From Vicugna pacos (lineage: Eukaryota > Chordata > Mammalia > Artiodactyla > Camelidae), in contig NC_132996.1 of NCBI RefSeq assembly GCF_048564905.1, forward strand, positions 59,370,501 to 59,434,500: DNA of 64,000 nt, given 5' to 3'. Positions 44,455 to 56,490 of the stretch are shown here, one piece after another. The stretch's first letter is position 1, and each line of letters begins with the position of its first letter. The notes beneath the pieces were generated by a model that made no database searches, was not told the DNA's origin, and saw only the letters and a program-made list of their open reading frames with translations. Both the position numbers and the translations under genes were made by a program.

Positions 44455-44720
44455 CTTTCTGAGTGACTTCCAGGGGACAAGTATTTTACGTTAGGTGCTG
44501 GACACATAGCAGGTAAGAGAATCCTGCCCTCTGGGAGTTCCCAGTCCGATGAAGAGAAAACAGGCACTGCATGGCTTACCTGGAAGCCCCTGAGATCTCA
44601 TTCAACTGCTTAATTTTGCAGAGAAGCAAACCTAGAGGGGGAAGAGACTTGCCCAGGGTCATAAAGCAAGTCCTTGAACCCAAGCGCTCTGGGTGCTACC
44701 CAGCAGGGCTCCCATCGCCC
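44455..44720 (-). mobile_element. L2 3' end followed by MIR
   Basis: An antisense L2 tip at 44455-44570 ('gtgctggacacatagcaggt', 'ctctgggagttcccagtccg') and an antisense MIR at 44590-44720 ('gagacttgcccagggtcata', 'ccttgaacccaagcgctct'). Confidence 0.65.
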
Positions 44721-46004
44721 CAGACTGCTCACAGGAGTTAAAGGAGGTAAAAGCACGTCTGGGTCAGGGTTGTTCATCTTGTAATTAGAGGAAAGAGGTA
44801 GATCTGAAAGCTCTGTCAACAGCTGCTGGCTGCCTGCTTCAGCCGAGGAGCCTGGCAAGAGGCTACTGGACCCAGAGTCTAGGGTCCCTGCCCTTTCCCA
44901 CCATTGATGTGGGCCAGGCAGGGCCAGGAGGTGATGAAAGGGCACAGGCCCGCTAGGAGGCAGAGATGGGCCTTAAAAGGCAGGCCCAGACCGCCGACTT
45001 CTGGGCCACCTCTCCAGGCTGGGGCTGAGCCTGGGTGTCTCTCCACCACTGGCAGGAATGTCACACACCAGTTCCAGAGAAGCTTCTGTTTCAGGCCTGA
45101 CAGCTGATCTCTGAGGCTCTGTGACTAGTAAACACCATTAGCAGCATTTTTTCCCTGCTATTGCATTTTTACAGCCCACAGCTCCTCTGAATAGCATTTT
45201 CCCCATTAAATCAGATGTTTTGCCAAAAAAAAAAAGAAAAAAGGTGGGGGATGGGTAGGGAATCATAATCATAACCATAAATCATAAGTCCCATTACTGC
45301 AAGTGGATGGCTTCCTAGCTTCCTGGGATCTGTGATCGGAGGCAGTGTTTGGGAAAGTTTGCTATAATGAGGCAACAGGGGAGCCCAGGTCTTCCCAGGG
45401 GGTATCCTCCACCAGCCTGATATTTCACACAGCCTTGCTTCTGGATTTCTGCCTCAGGGAGGGGCAGCACATTTACTGGGAGGCTGGGGGATACAGGGGG
45501 TGGGGGGCGGCTATAGGGAAAAGTGAACCACAGGAGGAGAATGAGATTTGTCACCCCCAAACTCTGCCTGATGATTCTATGAAGAGGTGGAATGCTGTCC
45601 TGAACACTTCCTCTGCCCCACCCCAAGCTGGGTTTCCAGAGAGTTCAGAGTCCTTGTCCAGGATGCCCTCACGTGTCTATGGGTACCAAGAAGGACTGTG
45701 TTTTTCCCAGGGCCCATCATGTTGGCTTAGGAGCCAAAATCCTTTATGGATGGGAGAACTCTTCTGGGCATGCGTGGGGGCTCCCAGGCTCTGCCAGCGG
45801 CACCTTTGTGATCCAATAAGCTCTCCTTTGAGCATAAATAAATCAACTGTAGGAGGATTTAGGGAAACTCAAAGAGGAGAATTTAAAAGAAGGCTCTGGA
45901 TAGACATAAAATATAAAGTGCTGCAGCATTTGGGAGAGGGCTTGGGCTCTGAGGAAGGGGAGGAGAAGGGTAGTTACGTGTTTATGAGCAAGTGGCAGGT
46001 CTTA
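44721..46004. other. Unassigned, with an A tract
   Basis: A repeat-free AT-rich patch (45130-45225) ends in an A-rich tract (45225-45242). The rest is GC-moderate. A 251-codon frame at 45345-46100 has no exon support and runs into a MIR. Confidence 0.3.
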
Positions 46005-46110
46005 CTATGCAGACTCCAGGAAGGGCACAGAGAGGTTCAGGCACTTGCCCCAGGCCACACAGCAGCTGCAGGTCCAAAGGCTCCTCACTCACGCAGCTGA
46101 GAATCATTCA
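46005..46110 (-). mobile_element. MIR SINE fragment
   Basis: Antisense MIR: 'gggcacagagaggttcaggc', 'acttgccccaggccacacag'. Confidence 0.65.
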
Positions 46111-46117
46111 TCTTAGT

Positions 46118-46860
46118 GGCTTAGTCAGCAAGATGTACTGAGCACCGGTAGCGCCCAGACCCTGACCAGGGGACACAGAAGATGAAGATACCTCCTTACC
46201 CTCAGAAATTCATGGGACAGCAAGGGAGAAAGGCAATCATGCAGGGTATAAAGATTCATGGTGAATTTTAGATTTACTGCCATGGTTCGCTCCCTGAGGG
46301 ATTTTTGGCTTAGCGAAAATAAAAAAAAAAAATGCTGTATCAGAGGCAGGAACAAGGATTCTAGAGCCATAGTGGAAGAGGTGGTCTGTGTGTGTTGGCG
46401 GTTGGGCGGAACAGGGGTAGTGGAGGTGAACTAAGGAGACCCTCCTCTTAATCATGCTTGAGCTTGATCTGGAAAGAGAAATGGGAGTTTACCCGGACCA
46501 AGAACTCAGAAGGGCGCTCCAGGTGGAGAAGGTCTGTGCAAAGTCACGGAGGTGGAAAAGAGCAGGGCACACTTGCAAACATTCTGGTGGCTGCCATGCA
46601 GGGTGGTAAGGAGGCCACTGAAGGTGGTCGGCAGGTGCCAGGCTGGGGAGAGTTTTGATGCCAAATACTTTGGACTTTATCTCATGGGCAATGAAGAAGC
46701 AGAGACAGAGTCTAGGAAGAAATGTCAAAGGCAGGTGGGCACTCTAGAAAGATCCCTCCCAGTGTAGGGACGCTGATGGTGGCAGGAGGCAGACAAGGGG
46801 CTGTGGCTATGGCCAGGCAGGGTGCAATGAAGGAAAGTCTGCAGTGAGGACGGAAGATTT
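46118..46860 (-). mobile_element. L2 LINE, 3' portion
   Basis: Antisense L2: the tip at 46120-46250 ('gtactgagcaccggtagcgc'), then 'ctccaggtggagaaggtctg' near 46520, 'aaatactttggactttatct' near 46665-46685, 'ctctagaaagatccctccca' near 46742. 46861-47054 after it is unassigned. Confidence 0.75.
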
Positions 46861-47054
46861 GATAGAGACATTTTGATAGAAGAATTGATAAGGCTTTGAG
46901 GAATGAGGAAAGCGGGTTCCCAGCTGCCTCTGAGGTTCCATCTTAGGGAGAACCCAGGTAGGACAGCAGCTTCCTGACCTTTGAACTTCCTGACCTCCAG
47001 CCTGGTCCACCATTGCTGAACCACTCTGTCTGTCTCTGGTTAGGAAACTTGAAT

Positions 47055-47210
47055 AATGTAAAGATGCCAGGTTGGCGGACCAGCAGACATAAGTTCTATC
47101 CCAGCTCCTCTGTTACCAGCTGTGCAACCTCAGACAAGTCACTTCCCCTCTCTGAGCTTCTGGGCTCAGTTTCCTTATCTGGAAATGAGATAATCTGGAG
47201 GCAGGGCTGA
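47055..47210 (+). mobile_element. MIR SINE
   Basis: Sense MIR: 'taccagctgtgcaacctcag', 'cacttcccctctctgagctt', 'ctcagtttccttatctggaa'. Confidence 0.8.
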
Positions 47211-47239
47211 CTTGAGGGTCACAAACGGTGTGTTTGTTT

Positions 47240-47600
47240 CAGGTGAGTCCCAGCGGGAAACAGGCGGCTCACTCAAATTGGATACCTGGAGGAGAGTTTA
47301 ATAAACTGTTCACAAAGATCTGGGTGGGATGGAGGGAAATCTCCAGGGCCCGTGCAATGCCCCAGGTAGCAATGCGTCTGGTTACCACCCACAGACCTGT
47401 GTGGGGAGGGCCACCTGACAGGAGCTGGGACCTTCAGTCTGGGAATGCAGCAGCACCCCGACATCCCACCCATTCTAATTCTGAGCCTTGTTCCCCTGGT
47501 CTTCCGTAGTCTGTGCCACAAGAGCTTGAGTGTGTGCCACCTCAGGGTGTGAGAGAAGCAGGGAGCAGCCCCAGCCAACAATCAGCCTATCCTAAGGTCA
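47240..47600. mobile_element. Old repeat, possibly LTR fossil
   Basis: 'cggctcactcaaattggata', 'ggagagtttaataaactgtt' and 'gccaacaatcagcctatcct' look like an old middle-repetitive LTR-like element. The family is not identified. It is decayed. Confidence 0.35.
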
Positions 47601-47715
47601 GCGTGGATTCATACTTGACCCCAGCCGCCTCACCCAGACCGAAGCAGACAGGGAAGCCAAGGCAGGCCACTGATGCCAAAACAAATTTATCCACAGCTCT
47701 CACCAGGACCTGAAG

Positions 47716-47830
47716 TTATCCTTCCTCTTGCTACATCCCATCTCCCTCTCCCCCTTCTTTTCTTTCCTCTATCTCTTTACCTCCCTCCCCCCATCTTCTT
47801 CCTCTTCTCTCTCTGTCTTTCTCCCCCAAT
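47716..47830. repeat. Polypyrimidine tract
   Basis: About 115 bases almost entirely C and T on the plus strand. Confidence 0.9.
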
Positions 47831-48354
47831 CCCTCACATTTGACCTCCCTTAACAGCCAACTCCTCAAAAGAACTACTTTCCAGGCAGAACTGCCCTCAC
47901 CTTTGTTTGTTTGTTTCGTTATTTTGTCTTTACATTTTAAGGAACTTGATGGGTCCATTACAGAGGGTTTCATTTACTAGATGGATTTATTGCCCTCACT
48001 TTTGACTCAATATTTCTGGGCTTTGGCTCCAAGGGAGGGAAGTGTGGAGTTGGATGTTTCAGTGTTGGGGTCCCAGTCATTCTGGGAACCGTGTCCAACA
48101 AACAGAGGCTCCCAGGGCCTCCCAGAGTGGAGATGCTTAGCATTCCATCTGTACCCGGAGTCACTGGCCAACATCATAGGGGCCTGCCTGCCCCCAGCTC
48201 CAGGCACAGGCCATCCAGTCGGATGGTGCTCAGGCCCGGGGATGGAGCACTGCTCTGTGCGTGCCGGGGGAGGGCAGGCTCCGCAGAACAGAGGCACTAT
48301 TTCAGGTGGCCAGTGAAGGACAAGGAAATACAGGAACCAACCAGATGGGACCTC

Positions 48355-48735
48355 GTGTGTAGTAAGCACGGGGCAAGGTCTTTCACATCCTTTCTAGCTC
48401 ACTTTGGCCCTAAGTGGTACTCCCCACTTTATAGATGAGGACAGCTAACGGCTTGTGTCTGTGACAGACCCTTCAAGCAATAAGGAGCAGGTAGAATACA
48501 GGTCAACAATTCGATTAGTCCAGCATCTACTAGGCACTGGGCTGTGGTCAGGAAAATTGTTCTTATATCTTTCCGGAAGGGAGCAGATGAAGCTAAGAGA
48601 CAGAACCGTGGGGATGTCAGGGCTGGCGATTTCATAGGCATCTTCTAGAAGCCCAACTTCTCCACTGAGCAGACGGGCAACTGAGGCCCAGGGGTGATGG
48701 AGTGTCTTCCCCAGGCCACAAGGCGGGTCTTCTTA
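48355..48735 (-). mobile_element. MIR and L2 fragments
   Basis: An antisense MIR at 48355-48450 ('ccactttatagatgaggaca'), an L2 piece at 48505-48610 ('tctactaggcactgggctgt') and an antisense MIR at 48640-48735 ('acgggcaactgaggcccagg'). 47831-48354 is unassigned. Confidence 0.55.
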
Positions 48736-48794
48736 CTTTACTTCACAACGTTGCTTCTCCAGGAAGTCTGTTCTGCTTCTAGGTTGCCCTGTTT

Positions 48795-48935
48795 GGCAGT
48801 CGATTTTTACGCCCCCACTTAAACAATTCAGCTTTAATATAGCAAAAACAGATCATTATCTTCCTAAGGTTTAAAAAGCAAGATTACTATTTGTAACACA
48901 AGCAATTAGCTACCTTCTAGCATTTCCTTACTTCT
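48795..48935. promoter_or_regulatory. Candidate conserved noncoding element
   Basis: An AT-rich repeat-free block with AACAATTCAGCTTTAATATAG and ACAAGCAATTAGC. There is no frame. 48936-49364 has nothing recognisable. Weak evidence. Confidence 0.25.
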
Positions 48936-49364
48936 CTCATTCCCAAAGAGTTGAGATTCTGGGGGGTTGCAGAGGGCCCAGCAAGTAGGGGTGCTGGCTG
49001 AGCAGGAAACACGGGTGCAGAGATCCTGGATCTGGAAGTGCTCCAGGGAGGGAGGGGAGCTGAGGCTGGTGGTGGGAGGCTACGCAGATGTGGGGAGTTG
49101 CTCTTTAAGGATGCTGGCTTGGTTCTGCCGGTACTGGAACATTCCTCTCCACACTGCTACCTGAACCATATCACTGTGCTGGTGAAATAAGGATGGCCAC
49201 CCACCTCCAGGGATGACAAATGTGTGAATCAACTGTAGCAGCATATTTGAGCTCTTCCTGCAGCGGACCTCTAAGGGGTCCATGAGCTTCCGCATTTAGA
49301 CAGAGCACTTGGATTGTTTTCCATTGTTCTGGAAGGAGGACCCATAGATTTCATCAGATCTTTT

Positions 49365-50375
49365 TTTTAATGGCAGAAAGAAGGAAGATTGATCTCTTTA
49401 TGTTTACTTTGTGATGAAATATACATAAAGAAGAGTATACAAAGTGTATTTCGTAAAGAATAATGGAACAACTGTTGGGCACCAATCCTCCCCATTGAGA
49501 AATAAGATGCTGTCAGCATCTTAGATGCCCCCACCAGCCCCTCCTTGATGGCATCTCCCTCCTTCCCCCAAAGGTAACTACTCTCCTGAATTTTTTTTTA
49601 ATTACCATTCCCTTGCTTTCTCTGTAGTTTTCCCACCTTTAAACCTATTCCTAAACAACATCTTGTTTGACTTGGGCCTGTTTTTGAACTTTAAATGGAT
49701 TTATACTGTGAACATTTGGACTTGCTTCTCGAGTGCCACGTTACATTGTTTTTGAGATCCATCCCTGTCACGAATGAACCTGAGGTTCGATCCTTTTCTC
49801 TGTTCTATTGTCTTGTACTATGTGACTCAGCCACGGCTCATCGGCTTCTGGAAATGAGGGACAGTTCCAGGATTTGACTTCTATGAACAGTGTTCTGTGG
49901 ACGTTTCTTATAGGTGCAGGAGTTTGTCTAAGGAAACGGGTCACGAGATACATGGATATGCAGCTTTAACAGGCAGTGCCAGCCTGTTTTCTAGTTTACA
50001 TTCCCATCAGCAGTGGATGAGAGTTCCAATTCCTCCACATCTCACTGTTTGTCCATATGTCGGGCATCTTGATTTCTGCCAGTCTTGTGTGTGTCTCTGT
50101 GTGTGTGTTGCTAATGTTATTTAATTTGCATTTCCTTGATGATTAGGAAGAGTGAGCACTTTTTGTATGTTTCTTGTCCATTGGGGTCTCCTTTCTGTAA
50201 AGCATAGTTCAGACCTAGTACCCATTTTTCTATTGAGTTGTATGTTTCTTATGATTGATTCATATAGGACTTCTTGTTTGTTTTTGTCTTAATAGAGTCT
50301 AGACATCAATCCTTTGCAGTTATATGAGTTGCAAATGTCTTCTCCCACCGTGACTTTTCCTTGGAATTTATTCAT
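49365..50375 (-). mobile_element. L1M-type LINE, 3' end
   Basis: Antisense old L1. It begins with a T tract (49361-49369), then the 3'UTR-like 'ataaagaagagtatacaaag', 'tttgagatccatccctgtca', 'ttcccatcagcagtggatga' near 50003-50023, and 'ttgcatttccttgatgatta' near 50126-50146. Confidence 0.8.
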
Positions 50376-50468
50376 CGTATTTGAAGGGTCCATGACCCCA
50401 GAGAAGGTTGGGAACCTACTTACATAAGATGTTCTATAAGCAAGAGGCCCATGAGCCAGAAAACCTCA

Positions 50469-50496
50469 ACCTTTTGTTAAAACCTTTTGTTAAAAA
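50469..50496. repeat. 13-bp tandem duplication
   Basis: CCTTTTGTTAAAA-type unit repeated with period 13. Confidence 0.85.
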
Positions 50497-51309
50497 GTGT
50501 AGTGGTAGTACAGCGAATTGAATCAGAAATCAGGAAGGTCACATTCAAAGCCAAGATCTGCAGCATCTTTGGAAATACCAGCCTGTCTGGACATGCAGCT
50601 CCTGTGTAGTGGGGGTGCCTGCTGGACACAGGGCAGATGCTCACCTTCACCCCAGATCCCACTGCTTCCAGACTCCGAGGGTCCCGGGGCTGCGCTGCTG
50701 GTTTCTTTCCGCCCACCTGGTTTAGTTGCATGTTACTTCTAGGTGTTTGCATGTCATTAGCATGTTGCCCCTCTGCACCTCATCACACTACGCCAAGCTC
50801 CATCTACTCCTGTGATTGTCAGAGTTTCCCTTGTCACGTGGATGCTTCTGGTGGTGCTATCTCAGTTGGAGTGGATCTCAGTCGCTGAGTCCTGAGCAAG
50901 AGGATATTGCACTGTATCTTCAGAGCAGGTTGGACCAAGACCTGTGAACACTTGGCTCCTGAAAGAGCCCAGAGAGGAAAGGAGGGGCCCAGAATTGGTC
51001 CCCTGAAAGCACCCCTGTCGTGGTTAAGTGCTTGGAGATGCCATCGTTTGTTTGGGAGAACTGGTGGTGGCCAATAAATCAGTCAGATGTGAGCTTTGGA
51101 GTGTCTTCAGAGACAGCCCATCCCTTGATCTCCAGAAGAAGAGAGGTGGTCAGAGATACCTGGTTTCCTGTTTATCAGGGGACAGCTTGATTTTCATTTC
51201 ATTGACATCCATCAGTGTGCTGAAGCTTAGGGTCCAAACTCCAGTGTCTGAGATGAAATTCACACTCGGTAGGGGAGGTTTGACAGGCCTGAAGCCAAGC
51301 AGTCTTTTT
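50497..51309. other. Unassigned, nothing recognised
   Basis: No supported exon or repeat. Confidence 0.3.
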
Positions 51310-51650
51310 TACGCAGCTCATGTCTCAAACACTTACTACATACCAGCTGCTGTGCAAAGAGCTCTCCATACAGTGTCTTATTTGAGTGTTCCCACAATCC
51401 TGCGTGGTACAGCTCCTCAGTCCTCATGTTCAGATGCACACGTGGGAACTTGCCAGGTTACCTAGTGTGGTTGAATAACATAGTGGTTACCCACTCACAG
51501 GTTGGAGTCAGACAGACCTGTCATGGGATCTCAGCTCTGGCCCCTGTCGTCTTCGTGTTCTTGAACAGATTACTTAATGTTCCAAGGGCATCAGCTTCCA
51601 CACTGATAGAATGGAAATACTAACATAGTTATCCCTTAAGCTTTGGGTGA
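51310..51650. mobile_element. Two MIR SINEs, antisense then sense
   Basis: An antisense MIR at 51310-51475 ('acttactacataccagctgc') and a sense MIR at 51480-51650 ('taacatagtggttacccact', 'ttggagtcagacagacctgt'). Confidence 0.65.
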
Positions 51651-52324
51651 GAATACAACGAATCACACGGTAAACAGCACAGGGCTCCCACAGTACTGAG
51701 ATGAGAAGGAGCGAGGAGATGAAGTCAGTCTAATTCTTGCTTCTTGGGTCTGCCGTGACTTCGACGAAGACACCATCTTCCCCATTAGCCACAGGCACAA
51801 AATACCTGTTTCCTGCCCTAACCTGCCAGAGGCCACCCCCTCCTCCTCACCCCCCTTCACTGTCCCTTTGCCCTGCAAGGACACGCAGGCAGCTGTGGGC
51901 TGGGCGGGCTCGTGTGCCCATTGCATGGGGCTGCCATTTGTGGGAGGGGTGGGGACTTTTTTCCATAGTGTTAGTCACTGCCTGTCTTCATGGGAGAAAA
52001 CTGGAGCAAGGAGTAAACATTCCAGCTTCTCTCAGTATTTTCCGTTGTTTTTTCCCTCCTCTTTGCAAACTGCTGTCCCATCAGCCCAAGGCCATCAGTG
52101 AAGACGTGGCTGCCCACCCATTTTCCTGTAACAGTCAGGGTGTATAGGACCTGCACAATGGGCCTATGGCCATGATGCAGAGCTTCCCGCGCTATCCCAC
52201 ACAAATCTAGAAACCAGTCATGGTAAAGCCTTCTCTGTTTTTTCCTTCTCTGCTCCCAAGTCTGACCCACCCGCTCTGGATGGCTGAGTTGATTTCAGCC
52301 CTTTGAACCCCTGAACCACCTCTC
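51651..52324. other. Unassigned, nothing recognised
   Basis: No supported exon or repeat. Confidence 0.3.
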
Positions 52325-52640
52325 CCAGGAGTGTGTGGTGGTAAGAGTAGGCTCTGGAGATCAGACCGCCTGGGTCTGAATCCTCGTTCTGCCATTCACA
52401 AGCTGTGTGTCCTTGGAAAAGTTTCTGTAATATAGAGATACTGATAGTACATGGCAGGTGGTTTGTGCATCAAATGAATACATGGATAACACTTAGAATG
52501 GGGCCCTGCAAGGAGGGAGCGCCCAGGACGTTGATTACTATTGTTAGAGAGCAGTGTCGTGTAAGAAACATGGGCTTTACCAGGGTTCACATCCTAGTGC
52601 ATCCACTAAGTTGCCTGCGACCTTAGGTATTTTTCTGAAC
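52325..52640 (+). mobile_element. Two MIR SINEs in tandem
   Basis: 52325-52480 ('ctgggtctgaatcctcgttc', 'cattcacaagctgtgtgtcc') and 52540-52640 ('gaaacatgggctttaccagg', 'ctgaacctcatttgagcc'). Confidence 0.65.
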
Positions 52641-53139
52641 CTCATTTGAGCCTCGCCTGGGTTGCCTGCCCTGAAGGGTGGTTGCAGGACCTGCTTCTTG
52701 GGTGTGGGACTTGTGTCGTCACAGGGGGCCGTGTGCATAGAAGGGCCCTGTGCTTGCCTACGTGCTCTGCTCTTGCCGTTTTGAAATCTACTCATTCTTG
52801 AGCAGAGGCCTTTCCTTTTCATTCTGCACTGGGTCCTGCAAATCCTGGCCCACGTTCCTCTCTCCCAACTTGTGCTTTTGCCCTGTTCTGGTTTGGGCAC
52901 AGGGGCCCATTACTGATCCATTAGGGACCACCTAATTCAGGGGGCTCCTTCTGGCTGTCCCACCCCAGCGGTGGCTGGCTCCTTCCCAGGTTCACCAGGC
53001 TTTTGGCCCCCAAGGGCATAAGGAGGACTGCCTCACCCACGGGTGACACGTGAAACTGTTCTCAGTGGAAACTTTTTGGCTTGGAATTCTGACCTCGGAG
53101 TGGGTTGATTCAGGCTATTGGCTGCTGTGACACTGATCG
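52641..53139. other. Unassigned, nothing recognised
   Basis: No supported exon or repeat. Confidence 0.3.
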
Positions 53140-53429
53140 TATATTTTCTGCATATTAGGTGATTTCAAGAAAAAAAAAATCAATTTTAATAGCGACAATC
53201 AAAACTGCAGAAATCTGCAGCTGGTACCACAGCCCAATAGTCCTGCCCGCTGGGGATGGGGGTGATATGGGGGAGGGGGAGGGGACATAGTGAGTGAGTG
53301 GGGCCTCATCAGAGTGGCCGAAGTCCTCCCTGACAGCAGCTCTTCAGATCTACACATTTTAGTGACAGCTGGTTAATCTTTAAGCCAGAATATATTCTTT
53401 AATGGTAATTATTAATTGTTTAATAATTC
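53140..53429. promoter_or_regulatory. Candidate conserved noncoding element
   Basis: Two AT-rich repeat-free cores (53140-53230 and 53345-53429) flank a GC-rich spacer. GGTAATTATTAAT (53404-53416) matches the HNF1 palindrome GTTAATNATTAAC with two mismatches and also contains homeodomain TAATTA. Prediction only. Confidence 0.35.
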
Positions 53430-53850
53430 ATTGTCATGGTTGAAAACCCAAAAGGCACAGAAGGATATAGAGTGAAAAGTCTCTTCCTCCTCTTGTTATC
53501 CTTCTTGGAGGCAACAAACATTTTCAGTTTCTTGTGTGCTTCTAAGAGATAGTTTATTTATAGTCCAGAAGAGAATATATTTACATTTTGTATTTGTAGA
53601 TTTCTATTTGTACATTTCCCTCTCTCTGATACAAATAGCCACGTGCAGTGCCCACTGCCTCTGCCTTGCTTTGTCACAGTACATCTTGGAGACAGTTCCT
53701 TATCCATCCATAGCGAGTTTCCTTGTTCTTAGATCTGGTTCCACCGTCTGTTATAGAGAGCCCCTTAATTTATTTAACCAGTCCCCTCTAGTGATGGATG
53801 TGCAGGTCGTTTCCATTCTTTATAGGCCTGAGTCTTTAACAAATTCTGTT
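53430..53850 (-). mobile_element. L1M-type LINE, 3' end
   Basis: Antisense L1M 3' region: 'tttatttaaccagtcccctc', then 'gtgatggatgtgcaggtcgt' near 53790-53810. The left edge is approximate because it adjoins the candidate regulatory block. Confidence 0.6.
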
Positions 53851-55189
53851 CTCCCTCATCTGTTGACAGCGCTTGCTGAAACAGTATCATGCTTTTGCAA
53901 GCTCTGCCCAGTCATCCAGCTTTCCTTACACACCATCAGTTACAGCTCCAACTGATTCCAGATATGTTTCTTAAAGACATAGTCCCTCCTCCCTTCCTTG
54001 TTCTCCTCTTATATCCATCCTTCCCCTCTTCCAGAAACCTTCTCCCTTCACTGCCACATCCAGAAGGATTGTGATATGGGGACCACCACAGGCATGTGCC
54101 AGACCTTTGTCCCAAACCCCGGGGTTTGCAGGGCCAAGCAGGCAGAGTTCCTGGTCAGCTGGGAGAGCCCTGCCCAGCGTGGAGGGGGTGCCCTGCTCAG
54201 CACCAGCCCATGAAGCCCTGTGGGAACAGGCACCTAGGAGAGCCAGACCTTACGATTTGGATGTGAATCTTCTGAGTTTGAAAAATTGGTTTCAAAACTT
54301 GTTTAATGTAGGGAAAAACCACTTATCACTTGTGGGATAAATAAACAGTGTTGAAGGTCAGGAGCACATTTTTGAGTTTCAATCTTGCAAGTGTGTCAGA
54401 TTTGGGTGCGATGTTCCAGCTGGAAGTGGATGTTAGTGGTACAACAGCCACATGTTAGTGCTACGTGTCGGTGTCATCTTAGAGCCAGGTGGTGGGTGCT
54501 GATATGTTACATGAATAGCTCAGGGTCAGCTCACATGGTGGTGCAAGAAGTGTACTCTGCGGACCTGTCTGGAGCCAGCCCCTCGTCTGGCCCTCTGCAC
54601 CCCCCCCACCTCACAGGAATGGCATCCTCTCCCTCCCAGAGCCTGTCCGGTGGCTCTGTGGAAGCCCCCACCTTCCATCTCTAGCCCAGATGCTTGGGGA
54701 TCCAAAGCACATCCTGCAGCCTAGCCCAGGGGCTGAAGGTGCACAGCTCTCAGACTCCCTGAAATCCCACCTACCACAGCCTGCTCCCAAGCTCAGCCGC
54801 CCCACCTGCCACGGCCAAAGCCATGCTCAGCCTCCTCATGCTCCTTGAAGGAGATGCCTGATGCCATCCGCTCCTCCAGCCGGCAAAGGAGGGGCCGAGA
54901 CAGGCCCACTGCTATTACAAATTACACTTCATCAGACTGCACATGGTGCTGGGAAGAAGGTGGCTGGGGTTGCCTGGGGGCCCACTCTGTCATTTGTCTC
55001 CTCCTCTCCCAGGGGCAGGCGCTGCCCCAGCAGGCCTGGCTCAGCCTCTGATGCATCCAACCAGCCTTGGGGGCAAGTAGATGGATTGATGTGTCCCCTT
55101 GCTTTGACCACTCACCCTCAGCTCCATGCTTGGAGATGGGAAAGGAGAGAAATAGACAGAGAGACAGAGCCTGGGACCATGGACAATAG
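53851..55189. other. Unassigned, nothing recognised
   Basis: About 1.3 kb without clear repeat. GC-rich frames lack splice support. Confidence 0.3.
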
Positions 55190-55375
55190 AAGAAGGGTGA
55201 GTGAAGTCTCTGGCTCTGCCACTTACTAGCTGTGTGACTTTGAGCAAATTGCTTAACCTCTCTGTGCCTTAGTTCACTTCTCTGTAAAATAAGATCACGT
55301 GTTACAATGGTGAGAAGAGCACCTCTGTGACCACACCTAGCACAGGCACACGGTGAGCTCAGTAAAAGCTCTCTT
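55190..55375 (+). mobile_element. MIR SINE
   Basis: Sense MIR, well preserved: 'ctctgccacttactagctgt', 'gtgactttgagcaaattgct', 'taacctctctgtgccttag'. Confidence 0.85.
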
Positions 55376-55799
55376 CTGTCTTTCCCGGTTGCCCACAGGC
55401 CTGCATTCCAGGGCGGGAGGAGGGTCAGGAGCAAGTGCAAAAGACTGTGTTTCCCTCTGCCGCCTCTTCCCCGCTCCCTCTTCGCTTTCCTCGGAGCAAC
55501 AGAACGGATCCATCTCTCAAAATGGACACGAGCACAGTGAGCTGCATTCCCTTCCGGCCTCTAAAAGGCGAAGTCCGGAGGGCAGGTCTCTTGATGCAAG
55601 TGTCTATGGCATCTTTCCCCCTTCCCCTGCCTGCCACCACCGTCCCCTCCTCTGGGCTCATCCTCACCTGATCGCCTTTACTCTGAACCTACGACGGGCA
55701 GAGTTTCCGTCTGTTACAGGAATAAATCCTACCAGGAAAAGCCCAGACCAGCGCGCCAGCCCTGCTCCTCCCAGCCGGGTGCACTGGACATGCTCCGTG

Positions 55800-55885
55800 G
55801 CCCGAGCCTCACTGATCTGTCAGACGAGGAGAATACCCCTCACAGGGCTGTTTGAAGGATTAGTGAAATAATATTCCTAATGCCC
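55800..55885 (+). mobile_element. MIR 3' fragment
   Basis: 'gacgaggagaatacccctca' and 'cagggctgtttgaaggatta'. 55376-55799 and 55886-56339 have nothing recognisable. Confidence 0.45.
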
Positions 55886-56339
55886 CTGGTTCTGGAACCT
55901 TCTATCCTTGTCCTTCACCCCTATAAATGCCTTATTTCTCTTCATGCAAAGGCAGATGGACCCGGCTGGTTGTGGGGCCGCAGCTTCGAGCCTCCTGACT
56001 TCGCCGGGGCATCGCTGCCTTTCATAGGCTACTTCCTCCTGCGGGGTGGGGGCCTCCCTGATTGTGCAGCCTTGGTTGGAGCCAGTGTCTGGCCCTTCTT
56101 AGGCTTCCCTGCGCTTCTCACCCCTCCAGCCCATGTTACCAGGCCCAGAAGATGACATGGTTTGCAATGATTATTTTCAGCCACCTCCACCCCCTCCCTG
56201 CCCGCCCTCTGCACTGAGGACCCACCGCGCACAGCAGAGGGAGAGCCCAGAGGTTAAAGCCAGTCTCCCTTCTTACACAGCCAGCCCATTGGGGTGTTTG
56301 ATCTCTGGTTTAACAAGTTCAGCCATTTTTCTTCTGAAA

Positions 56340-56490
56340 CTAAAAGAGATTCAGACAGAGAAAGAGGGAAGGAGACAAAGAATGAGAGACAATGAGATAA
56401 AGCGAGCCAGAGACTCAAAGGAAGACAGAAAAGGGAGACAAAGTAAGGCAGAGAGAGGGAGAGAGAGCGAGGCAAGACAGAACAGGGAAC
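56340..56490. repeat. Purine (GA)-rich low-complexity tract
   Basis: About 150 bases dominated by AGAGA, GAGAC and AAAG words on the plus strand. Degenerate, with no fixed period. Confidence 0.9.

Noticed and set aside
45345-46100. 251-codon open frame, the longest in the window
   Set aside because: No domain, no splice or Kozak support, and its end lies in an antisense MIR. It is a chance frame in GC-rich DNA.
54922-55871. 172-codon frames on both strands
   Set aside because: They overlap each other and a MIR. GC-rich DNA with few stops.
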